From: Oehlia diaphana
Taxonomy: Eukaryota > Glomeromycota > Glomeromycetes > Glomerales > Glomeraceae
Direction: 5' to 3'
Length of the DNA: 25,400 nucleotides
Assembly (NCBI GenBank): GCA_003833135.1
Contig: QZLH01001669.1
Coordinates: forward strand, 1 to 25,400
The notes beneath the pieces were generated by a model. The model ran no database searches, was not told the DNA's origin, and saw only the letters and a program-made list of their open reading frames with translations. Made by a program: the position numbers and the translations under genes. Below, piece by piece: positions 1-7,260 of the stretch (position 1 is its first letter; the number at the start of each line of letters is the position of its first letter).

Positions 1-440
1 AGCAATAGATATAGCACTCAGGAAATGTGAAATGAACTTACAAATTAGTAGAGAAAAGTAGTTTAGAAGAACTGGCATTCCAAAAGTATCAACTATTCAA
101 AATTACTAGATACACCGCTCAATATAAGCAAAATATAGTACGATAAAGTTAGACAACCTGTGTTTAATAGAAATAAATAATTTTAATACTTTTTTTTTGT
201 TTTTTCTTGTTTATAACCTTTAAATAAATTATTTACCAGCATATAAATAATATTTTAATAAAAAAATATCAATTTTGTGATTGTCCCACCTCTTGTATTG
301 AATAATTATGGCATTTTTATAGAATCCAGCGTTGCTAAAGAAAAAATTTTTTAACTAATTGTTCAATGTAAAAAATTTTGATGAATCTTAATTCCCTAGA
401 TTTTAAGCAATTGGTTATACTATTTTTCAGCCGAGTTGTA
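1..440. other. AT-rich stretch, no gene recognised
   Basis: I see no open frame of useful length and no recognisable motif here. The strand is rich in T and A runs. It is followed by a hairpin at 441-487. Confidence 0.4.
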
Positions 441-487
441 ATACAAATTTGGCTGGTTACTATTTAGGCAATATCGCCAATTTGTAT
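441..487. repeat. Short inverted repeat (hairpin)
   Basis: ATACAAATTTGGC at 441-453 pairs with GCCAATTTGTAT at 476-487 with one unpaired base; the loop is 22 nt. It could be the end of an old foldback element or chance in AT-rich DNA. Confidence 0.4.
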
Positions 488-494
488 AATAACG

Positions 495-832
495 TAACCT
501 TAAATGGCAAGTATATGTTGATCAAACTTGTGATATCAATATTTGACGATGCAAATTTATTATTCAATATACTCAGAATATTATTATATAACACTTAAAA
601 AAAAAAAATTCAGGGCAAATCAGCTCAAAAGCCATTTAAGTGATAATTAATTTGTAAAACCANTAACCTTAAATGGCAAGTATATGTTGATCAAACTTGT
701 GATATCAATATTTGACGATGCAAATTTATTATTCAATATACTCAGAACATTATTATATAACACTTAAAAAAAAAAAAATTCAGGGCAAATCAGCTCAAAA
801 GCCATTTAAGTGATAATTAATTTGTAAGACCA
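495..832. repeat. Near-perfect 168-bp direct repeat around a single N
   Basis: Copy 1 is 495-662 and copy 2 is 664-832, with one N at 663 between them. By eye they differ only at one T/C (AGAATA against AGAACA), one A/G (TTGTAAAACC against TTGTAAGACC) and the length of an A run (12 against 13). The N exactly at the junction suggests two contig ends, or two haplotype ends, that overlapped but were not merged. A true tandem duplication is less likely. Confidence 0.85.
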
Positions 833-841
833 GTTCCCCGA

Positions 842-1515
842 AATTTATTAATAGTTTTCACTGGTTCGGAGACGGAACACGAATTAATTATTTAATACGT
901 ATATTAGTTGACTTAAAACAATTACATAAATTAGGATATTGCCATAAAGATTTTCATAGTGGGAATATTTTACAAACTAATACTACTTGTATTTCAGACT
1001 TTGGATTATCTGGACCAGCAAATGAACAAAAATCAGATGATAAAATAGTATCGTAGTAATGCCTTATATTGCACCAGAAGTTTTAAACGGAGAATCATAT
1101 ACATCATCATCCGATATTTATAGTTTAGGTGTAATTATGGTTGAATTATCATCAGGAAAACCACCTTTTTACAATAAAAAAACATGATTTAAGTTTAGCA
1201 TTAGCCATATGTAATGGACTCAGACCAGAATTTGGAAAAGGAACTCCTGAATTTTATAAGAAATTAGCTTATAAATGCATGAATGCCAATCCAAATGAAA
1301 GACCAGCAGTTGAAGAATTAAGAATTATATTTGGTTTTAGATATAATTCTATTCAGTGTAATGAAGATAATAAAGAAAAATACGGTTATAAAGGAAACGA
1401 AATCAAAGCAACATTTGAAGAAGCTGATAAAGAAATACCAAACATCTCAACTTCGTATGAAAAGAATTCTGATGCTGTATATACCAGTAGAGCGTTTACA
1501 TTTAACAATTTATAA
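842..1515 (+). pseudogene. TKL-type protein kinase C-lobe fragment, frameshifted
   Basis: The frame can be followed from about 883 (INYLIRILVDLKQLHKLGY) into the catalytic loop HKDFHSGN, then ISDFGLSG (intact DFG), PYIAPEVLNG, SSSDIYSLGVIM, PPFYNKKHDLSLALAICNG, NPNERP and a tail ending YTSRAFTFNNL before a TAA. This is the sister subfamily to the other kinases here: it has HKD and DFG where genes A and B have HCD and DMG. The N-lobe is missing; recognisable sequence stops at the boundary of the 664-832 repeat. Two lesions break the frame: a shift with a stop TAG at 1054-1056 in the activation loop, and an extra base in the A7 run at 1176-1182. Either could be an assembly error next to the N, but the missing N-lobe favours a pseudogene. 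Confidence 0.75.
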
Positions 1516-1676
1516 CCAAAACCATTATTACTTTATATGTTAATAATGAAGGTATTTTCTATTTTGAAAAATTTTATTTTTACTTAAATACTAATTATTA
1601 ACTTTATTTTTTCAATAGTTTGTGACTCTCAATTGATCGACTTGGAAGTATCTAACTTAATATAATTAAAGAAGTA

Positions 1677-1943
1677 CTATAGATATTGACGATGAAAGTA
1701 AGGTTGATGATTTTTAAAAATTGTGATCCCTTTGGGTATATGTTCAATCTTGATTTTTACTTCCTTCAGAGTTACGTCACGATACTTCGCCTTATAAAAA
1801 TTCCCTATCTTGCTTTGTATATCTAAACTATTTACGATCCGTTGGTGTGCGTACAAGAATTGGTTCCCATGATGTTCCCCTATTTCTAATTTTACTCTAT
1901 CTTTGCTAAGATTTTTACAAACTAGAAAAATATACTCATGCAC
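1677..1943 (-). CDS. Hypothetical 88-aa open frame, unknown
   Basis: An uninterrupted frame starts at ATG 1943 and ends at 1677. The product is basic, rich in Lys, Ile and His, with no signal peptide, membrane segment or motif that I recognise. It lies between two broken kinase pieces on the opposite strand, so it may be a remnant of an inserted element. In such AT-rich DNA an open frame this long is suggestive but not proof of a gene. Confidence 0.25.
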   Translation of the reverse strand: MHEYIFLVCKNLSKDRVKLEIGEHHGNQFLYAHQRIVNSLDIQSKIGNFYKAKYRDVTLKEVKIKIEHIPKGITIFKNHQPYFHRQYL

Positions 1944-1957
1944 GATACTATATGTAA

Positions 1958-2108
1958 TGTAAACAATGTCAATTAAAATATTTAAAAGAAAATTTCATAA
2001 ATTACACCAGTGAGAATGAAAAACTTGACTATTTAATTCAAGAAATGCAATCAAAAAATAATTCTTGTTCCAATATAATATCTGAATGGCTCAATGGCAT
2101 CCTTCATC
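1958..2108 (+). pseudogene. Zinc-knuckle/NWTS head fragment of the kinase family
   Basis: Starting at TGT 1958 the frame reads CKQCQLKYLKENFINYTS, then ENEKLDYLIQEMQSK and SEWL. This matches the WCKQCQ...NWTSGNEKID..IQEMQ...EWIPYN head found in every module of genes A, B and C, with W-to-Y in NWTS and a short insertion that disrupts EWIPYN. The first CxxC pair and the following N-lobe are absent. It is an isolated head fragment. Confidence 0.7.
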
Positions 2109-2410
2109 TAGTAATAATTTTCTTCCATTTTCTTCCATTTTCTTCTATGGCTTGAAAAAACTATAAATAGATCTTTCCCTTCATTTATTTGCCATCCTTC
2201 ATATTTGTAATTCAACTTAATTGTTTTTTCCAAATATACATACTATTTTTTTTGCATGAACAATATGGTAACATATCTCACAAAAATATATTAAAATGAG
2301 AAACCCCATTATCTTAATAACTTAAAATTTAATTAAAATTATACAAAGTTAAAATCTACTAACTAAATAAAGAATACTAAGGTTGTGACACAATGTCTCC
2401 CCATCTATAT
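2109..2410. other. AT-rich stretch, no gene recognised
   Basis: I see only a short direct repeat TTTTCTTCCA (about 2120-2140) right after the kinase head fragment. There is no open frame of interest. Confidence 0.4.
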
Positions 2411-2515
2411 CAGTATGGATCGAATCGAATTGGATTTGAGATGAATATGATCTGATTCGAATCTGAAACGGACTTAATTCGATTCGGTCTGAATCCAATT
2501 CAGATGTATCCGATT
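2411..2515. repeat. Degenerate GATTCGAAT-type repeat block with inverted repeat
   Basis: The block is built of variants of GATTCGAAT and GAATCCAATTC in both orientations. GAATTGGATT at 2427-2436 pairs with AATCCAATTC at 2492-2501. It sits just outside the left end of the inverted-duplication arm. The subterminal-repeat style resembles internal parts of small hAT-type elements, but I could not define termini or a target duplication. Confidence 0.45.
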
Positions 2516-2689
2516 ATATACATACAGTAATAATTACATACACTACATCATATACTATCACGCTAGTGGTGTGAAATCAGAAATCCCACACAATTATTTA
2601 TTTGTAATGAAAGTTAAAGCTGGCATTTAATTAGCTCATACTGCATTATGCTTACACAAGCGATGAAAATCTATAAAAATTTGTTCATA

Positions 2690-3017
2690 CTGTATATTAG
2701 AGGTCTGCAAATGGGACCCGGAACCCGGAAATCCTAACCCGGCTCGGATTCAGATCCGGGCTTGGGCCGGCAAACTTTCTTCAATATTCACCCGGGTCGG
2801 CTCCGGGCCGGCACATGATTATTTGTTAAACCCGGATTTTCCTGGCTAAAATCTTAATTCCGGCCGAAATTAAACTGGGCCAAAAAGTTTTGTTTTTAGG
2901 CCGGATTTTTTAATATATTAAGTTCGGGCCGGGCCAGGCTGGCACTTTGGGTTAATTTTCAAGTGTGAGCCAGGACGGGTTGTAAAATAGGAGTCAATGC
3001 AGGCCTCTACTGTATAT
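2690..3017. mobile_element. 312-bp non-autonomous hAT-like element (MITE) with 8-bp target duplication
   Basis: The element is 2698-3009. Its ends are TAGAGGTCTGCA and, read on the other strand, TAGAGGCCTGCA (11 of 12 match). It is flanked by the perfect 8-bp direct repeat CTGTATAT at 2690-2697 and 3010-3017, which fits the hAT preference nTnnnnAn. The interior is unusually GC-rich for this window, with many GGCCGG, CCCGG and GGGCC words, typical of subterminal repeats, and has no coding capacity. The homologous position of the other inverted-repeat arm (about 20800) lacks the insertion, which supports mobility after the arms duplicated. Confidence 0.85.
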
Positions 3018-3033
3018 CAAAGACTGTCTCTCT

Positions 3034-3183
3034 CCCAGTAATAGTTTTTGTATACAAATGGGCTCATCCATATATAATTGGCTCTAGATTGGCTTAAATT
3101 TGGATTATTATTTGCATGAATTTAAGCTAATTTCGAGCCAATGAGCCCGTTTGGTATAAATCTATATAATACTATTTACTGGC
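3034..3183. mobile_element. Foldback MITE-like element
   Basis: Nested inverted repeats: CCAGTAATAGT (from 3035) with ACTATTTACTGG (3171-3182); TATACAAATGGGCTCAT (3051-3067) with ATGAGCCCGTTTGGTATA (3141-3158); and TTGGCTTAAATTT with AATTTAAGCTAAT inside. The whole folds into one imperfect hairpin. The matching part of the B arm (near 20780) lacks it. The target duplication is unclear: a TA duplication around the inner pair is possible. Confidence 0.7.
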
Positions 3184-3274
3184 GGTCTTAAATTCATATT
3201 TATTGATAAGACTCGCACTAAACTGACTTATTTACTGATATAATAAAGTTAATTTTATATCATGTTAATGGCTT

Positions 3275-3323
3275 GTTCAATTACAAACTGATTTTATTAT
3301 AGAAGCTTAAATCAGTGTTGAAC
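3275..3323. repeat. GTTCAA...TTGAAC inverted repeat 3' of gene A
   Basis: GTTCAATTACAAACTGATT opens the element and AATCAGTGTTGAAC closes it. The two ends pair as GTTCAA and CTGATT blocks with a few extra bases on one side. It begins about 170 bp after the gene A stop. Related copies lie 3' of genes B (20637-20695) and C (23133-23226). It could be a 3' processing or termination hairpin or a small mobile element carried along in the duplications. Confidence 0.65.
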
Positions 3324-3493
3324 AAAAACTAAAATAAATTGAGAAAAAAAAAGAAGTATACATATAATTGCTATGTTCTAAATGTTCATTATTTTTGTTT
3401 AAAACAGATATTTATTATAAAGTTATTGAATTATTTTTACCTTTAGTCAATAAATCGAATGATTTTATATCAAAAAGAACCTTTATAAATTCG

Positions 3494-4457
3494 TCAATTC
3501 TCATCAATCTTGCATTTTTCTAAATATAAACCAAATTTAATATTTTATATATAAAAAAGGCATAAAGAAACAATTACCTAAACTTTCGCTCATATTATCA
3601 TTATAATCATCTTCATCATCTTTATTGTTATAAATTGTGATTTTTGAACTCAATTCATTATCATCAATATATTTTGGAAGGTCTTTTGTAAAAGGGTTAA
3701 GTAATCGAGAAGTGTAAATAGCTTGAGAATGAATAGCTGATAAGTTATCTTCAAAAGATAAAAGATTCTTTTTTCTATATTCTTCTGCCTCTTTAAATTT
3801 TGATTTAATTACATACTTATATGAATTGATCAATTTTTCCAACTCAATAGCATTAGGTCTATTATCTGGATCTAAATCCCAACATCTTTTCATTAAACTA
3901 ATATAACATTTTGGTGCTTCTGGCTCATTTATTTCAGGTCTAATTCCATTACATATTTCTATCGCTAATTGATGATCATGCGCACAATTATCAAAAGGTT
4001 GTCTTCCAGTTGCTGTGAAATACATGATCATACCAAAGCTATATATATCTGCTGCTTGAGTATAAGGCTTTCCTCTTAAAACTTCAGGAGCTACATAAGG
4101 CATGACTCCATAAATTTTTGTTACGTCTATATTATTAATTTCTCCACATAATCCCATATCTGAAATATATATTTTTTCATGCAACGAATTATATAATAAA
4201 TTTCCTGTATGGAAATCACAATGAACCATATGTTTCTGATGTATTTCTTTAAGACCTTTAATAATATCAGATAATGTTTGTATTTTATATTTCCATTTAA
4301 AAATTTTATAATTTTTTTTTATCCAATAATTATTAATATTTCCGCCGATTGCATATTCAAAGACCATAATATAATTTTTTGTACTTGGATCTTGAGCCAT
4401 TCCATATATTCTAAGTATATTACTTGATTTACTTGTATCTCTTGAATAATACTGAAC
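3494..4457 (-). CDS. Gene A exons 4-5: kinase C-lobe and tail
   Basis: Exon 4 (4457-3578) starts VQYYSRDTSKSSNILRIYG and carries the hinge NYIMVFEYA, catalytic loop MVHCDFHTGN, metal loop SDMGLCGE, PYVAPEVLRG, QAADIYSFGMIMY, NRPNAIEL and the family tail QAIYTSRLLNPF. The catalytic Asp and Asn are present; HRD is HCD and DFG is DMG. The exon ends in SESL followed by a GTAATTG donor; a 26-nt exon (3519-3494) then gives EKCKIDEN and TGA. Reading through the intron gives a different tail that stops at 3537. Confidence 0.85.
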
Positions 4458-4526
4458 CTATTAAAGTATAACATTTTGATTATTTATCAAAAAAGTTTAA
4501 TTAAATAAATCAAAAAAAATTCATAC

Positions 4527-4985
4527 CTCTTTTAGACATTTAGCAGTGATATTTTGAGAGTTATTTAAACTTTTTAAAGCAACTAATTTATTTGAATTTT
4601 CTTTTTTATTCTGATTATAATATTTTGGACCATTCACCCATATTGCTGAATATACAGTAGAAAAACCTCCTTTGTCTATTTCATTTACTCTTTTAAATTG
4701 ATTATATGGAATCCATTCAAATATTATGTCTTTGTAATTGCTAATATTTAGTTGTCTTCTTTGAATAAATTTATCAATTATATGGTTTTTACTGGTCCAG
4801 TTTGCAAAATTTTCTTTCAAGTTTTTTATTAGACATTGTTTACACCATTTTTGATTTTTGCTTGTATATTGTAATTTACCATTACATTTCATGCAGTAAT
4901 GTAAATATATTATATCTAAAACCATGATGTATTCTTTTGTATCTGGATTTTGAGAAATTCCATATGTTATATCTCTATATTTATC
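4527..4985 (-). CDS. Gene A exon 3: third unit, looks recombinant
   Basis: The front half (YCMKC, KNQKWCKQC, FANWTSKN, FIQRRQLN, YKDIIFEWIPYNQF) resembles gene B unit 3. The back half (RVNEIDKGGFSTVYSAIW, NGPKYYNQNKKENSNK, LVALKSLNNSQN) is nearly the same as gene B unit 5. It has a good nucleotide-binding strip, DKGGFSTV, and the VALK lysine. It is joined directly to the C-lobe exon. Confidence 0.8.
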
Positions 4986-5068
4986 CTAATAAATATGAAA
5001 AGAAATCCACTTAAATTTTGGTTTTAGATATACTAAGCATTAAAATCAATTCATGAAGAAATTCTTAC

Positions 5069-5533
5069 CTTACTTATCTCCTTTAAATACTCATCAATAT
5101 TATTATGTGAATTTCGCAGACATTTTAAACTAACTTTTTTATAATTTGGATTCCTTGTATATGTTTTACCAAGACAATTCCAATTTAATGGACCATTCTT
5201 CCATAATGCTGAATATACTGTAAAAATCTCATATCTTCCTACTTCTTTAATATTATAAAAGTGATCGTATGGTACCCATTCAAAAATTACGCTTTCGCAA
5301 TCACTAATATTTAGTTGCATTCCTTGAATGTATTTATCAATTGTATTATTTCCACTGGTCCAGTATGCAAAATTTTCTTTAAAGTAATTTATTTGGCATG
5401 ATTTACACCATTTTATATAATGGGGTGAATATAATCTGTAACATTTGTTACAATAATACAAAGCGTCTAAGACCATAATATACTCTTTTGTGTTTGGATT
5501 TTGAGATATTCCATATACCGAACGTTTACTTGA
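5069..5533 (-). CDS. Gene A exon 2: second zinc-knuckle/N-lobe unit
   Basis: Opens with the kinase strip VYGISQNPNTKEYIMVLD, then YCNKC, WCKSC, FAYWTSGNNTIDKYI and FEWVPYDHF. The glycine loop is lost (VGRYEIFTVYSALW); VSLKCL keeps the lysine. Phase 0 at both ends, 155 codons. It matches gene B exon 2. Confidence 0.8.
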
Positions 5534-5613
5534 CTATTAAATTATATAAAGACTTAATTATTTTACTAAAGAATAAGTGATCAAAACAAAGTAATTCATA
5601 GAGAATTTGTTAC

Positions 5614-6032
5614 CTCATATATTTTATTTATTTCATTTAAAAATTCATCAATAATATTAACGTGTAAGTTATGTAAATATTTTAAAATAACCTCTTCACC
5701 TGGTGATGTTCTTACGTATTCTTATTATCTTTATTCCAGTATAATGGACCATGATGATTCTTCCATAATGCTAGACATACTATCGTAACATCATATTTAC
5801 CTACTTCTTCAATTTCACAAAAATGATTGTAGGGTATCCATTCAAATATTATATTGCTGAAAAAAACAGTTTTTAATTGTTTTTCATGAATAAATTTATC
5901 AATTTTTTCATTTCCACTGGTCCAGTTTATAAAATTGTCTTTAAAAGATCTTATTTGACATCTTATACACCATTTTTCAAGAGAATTAAAATCATTATCA
6001 AATGGTTCATTGCATTTTTCACATCGCTCCAT
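5614..6032 (-). CDS. Gene A exon 1: first zinc-knuckle/N-lobe unit
   Basis: Starts MERCEKCNEPFD; CxxC then WCIRC, FINWTSGNEKIDKFI and FEWIPYNHF. The glycine loop is degenerate (VGKYDVTIVCLALW). The frameshift near 5720 separates this from the end of the N-lobe. It matches gene B exon 1 closely, with a Zn loop lengthened by a few residues. Donor GTAACA follows codon GAG. Confidence 0.75.
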
Positions 6033-6290
6033 ATTTTCTCATTGTAAGTCAACGTTTAAAAATGTTGAATACAATGCAGGAGTTAAAATGCAAATTCAAA
6101 ATCAAAAATATTTAGTCCTTCAAGACGAGTGGAATAATTAAAGTATTTTGAGAAAGAAAAAAATAATTTTTGATAAAAAAAATACCCGGATTAACGATTA
6201 TAAGAAATTCCGAATAAGTAAATTAATTTCTATTTTTGTCAGTAAATCAATATTTTTTGGCATAAATTCTTTCGTTTTGTACAATTTAAC
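6033..6290 (-). promoter_or_regulatory. Conserved 5' flank of gene A
   Basis: Read on the minus strand, this matches 16550-16801 upstream of gene B. Shared blocks include AAATTAATTTACTTAT, ATAATCGTTAATCC, TTTTGAATTTGCATTTTAA and TTTTTAAACGTTGACTTA just before the ATG. Similarity fades at about 6290. It probably contains the promoter and 5' leader, but it may be similar only because of recent duplication. Confidence 0.55.
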
Positions 6291-6539
6291 TATATAACGT
6301 AAATTTATTCAGTGAATGGACGTCTGGCTGATTTTTTTTAAAAAAAGTGATAGTCTTAAAGATCTACTCGTCAAATATATACAGCATATATAACGAAATT
6401 ATGTTTATTAAATTATTGTGTATCCTTTTTTTTCCCTACTGATATTCAGTTAAATACTTTTTTAAAAAATTATTGTATTGCTTATTGGAATTTAAATTTT
6501 ATGTTAGGTTATCAATTAATTTTTAATTACTAGGAAACG
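6291..6539. other. Intergenic AT-rich stretch
   Basis: I see no gene, repeat or strong structure between the end of the inverted-duplication arm and the foldback at 6540. Confidence 0.4.
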
Positions 6540-6678
6540 GGAAGTCTGGAGCGAAAGACTAAAATTTGCGATTTCATCGGGTGACGATCACGTGGTGGAC
6601 AGAGAAAACCACGTGATAAAATTTTTTTTCATAGTGCGCGTTGACATATATTGGTCCTTCGCTTCGCTCCGGAGTCCG
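6540..6678. repeat. Foldback element with CACGTG hairpin
   Basis: GGAAGTCTGGAGCGAAAGAC (6540-6559) is an imperfect inverse of GTCCTTCGCTTCGCTCCGGAG (from 6654). Inside, ATCACGTGGT (6587-6596) pairs perfectly with ACCACGTGAT (6608-6617). A third CACGTG lies at 6707-6712. This looks like a small non-autonomous element; I found no target duplication. CACGTG is also a binding site for bHLH factors, so regulation is possible. Confidence 0.5.
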
Positions 6679-6724
6679 GCTATAAAAAATTTTTCAGAAA
6701 AATAATCACGTGTCTGGGTTTCTC

Positions 6725-6800
6725 CTAGATTTATCCATATTTTACCCCAGTAAATCTGGTGTTTAATCCCAGATTGACCTTATTTTATCCCAGATTAATT
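6725..6800. repeat. Short degenerate CCCAGATT repeats
   Basis: Variants of TTATCCCAGATT recur about three times (near 6728, 6767 and 6788), once with an inverted partner AATCTGG (6753). It is a small, decayed tandem block. Confidence 0.4.
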
Positions 6801-6852
6801 CGTTAAACTTCACCGGCAATTCAAGGAAATGTGTTAATCACTAACATTTTTT

Positions 6853-6985
6853 GGCGAGGTGTCCTTCGACGAAATGGGCGATTCAGGGAAAAGGATTCAG
6901 CGAGATGTCTTTGATGAAACGCCTAGTATTCAACTAAATATCCCTTCGGCGAGATGAATTCGGTGAAATAGGTTTCAGCGAAATG
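6853..6985. repeat. Degenerate minisatellite of GGCGAAATG units
   Basis: About seven copies of TTCRGCGARATG occur at irregular spacing: GGCGAGGTG (6853), GACGAAATG (6868), CAGCGAGATG (6898), GATGAAACG, CGGCGAGATG (6947), CGGTGAAATA and CAGCGAAATG (6975). Its higher GC content stands out from the flanks. No frame through it is open. Confidence 0.55.
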
Positions 6986-7134
6986 GACTTCTATTCTTGA
7001 ATTCAATTTTTAATAAAATAGATTACTTCTTTGATCTGACCCATATCAAGCATTTCTTATTTTGTTTAATTATTTTATTATGTTTTTTGATTCTATTCTT
7101 TTTTGACTAACATACTTACTTTGGTATATGTCCA

Positions 7135-7260
7135 CTAAGTTAGTCTAAATGATACATTTTTCTTTAGATATAATTCTACTCCTTCATCTATTAACGCGTC
7201 TTCTGTATCATTTGCTAGCTGTTCCCAATCCTTTTCATCTATTTTAAATATAATTTCCAT
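7135..7260 (-). CDS. Small 41-aa open frame or exon fragment, unknown
   Basis: ATG at 7260 opens MEIIFKIDEKDWEQLANDTE and continues to TAG at 7135. The acidic, non-repetitive sequence reads like real protein, unlike other short frames here. I do not recognise it. It could be a single exon or leftover of an inserted element; upstream there is no matching exon that I can see. Confidence 0.25.
   Translation of the reverse strand: MEIIFKIDEKDWEQLANDTEDALIDEGVELYLKKNVSFRLT

Larger units (their letters stand above)
3494..6032 (-). pseudogene. Gene A: three-module zinc-knuckle/N-lobe array with C-terminal TKL-type kinase, one frameshift
   Basis: Predicted exons on the minus strand: 6032-5614, 5533-5069, 4985-4527, 4457-3578, 3519-3494. 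Introns are 80, 83, 69 and 58 bp, all GT-AG. The first three are phase 0 and the last phase 1. Each of the first three exons carries CxxC/WCxxC, NWTS, EWIPYN and a kinase N-lobe; the fourth carries the C-lobe. The start at 6032 aligns with the start of gene B. One base is missing at about 5719-5722 in exon 1, just after WNKDNK; in the next frame the expected YVRTSP...EVILKYLHNLH continues to the donor. Without that lesion the product would be about 749 aa. Otherwise the gene is intact, so this may be a recent pseudogene, an assembly error, or a gene started downstream. Regulation is unknown; its 5' flank is conserved with gene B. Confidence 0.75.
2540..6290. repeat. Left arm of a large inverted duplication (gene A)
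   Basis: This interval, read on the minus strand, matches 16550-20965: the upstream region, exons, introns, the terminal small exon, the 3' flank with its GTTCAA palindrome, and a further segment (about 2540-2690 against 20820-20965). The arm has gained two MITEs (2698-3009 and about 3034-3183) and has fewer internal exon units than the other arm. The spacer between the arms is about 10.3 kb. Confidence 0.85.

Noticed and set aside
1331..1543. Plus-strand 70-codon frame
   Set aside because: Out of frame with the kinase fragment at 842-1515, which has clear family motifs.
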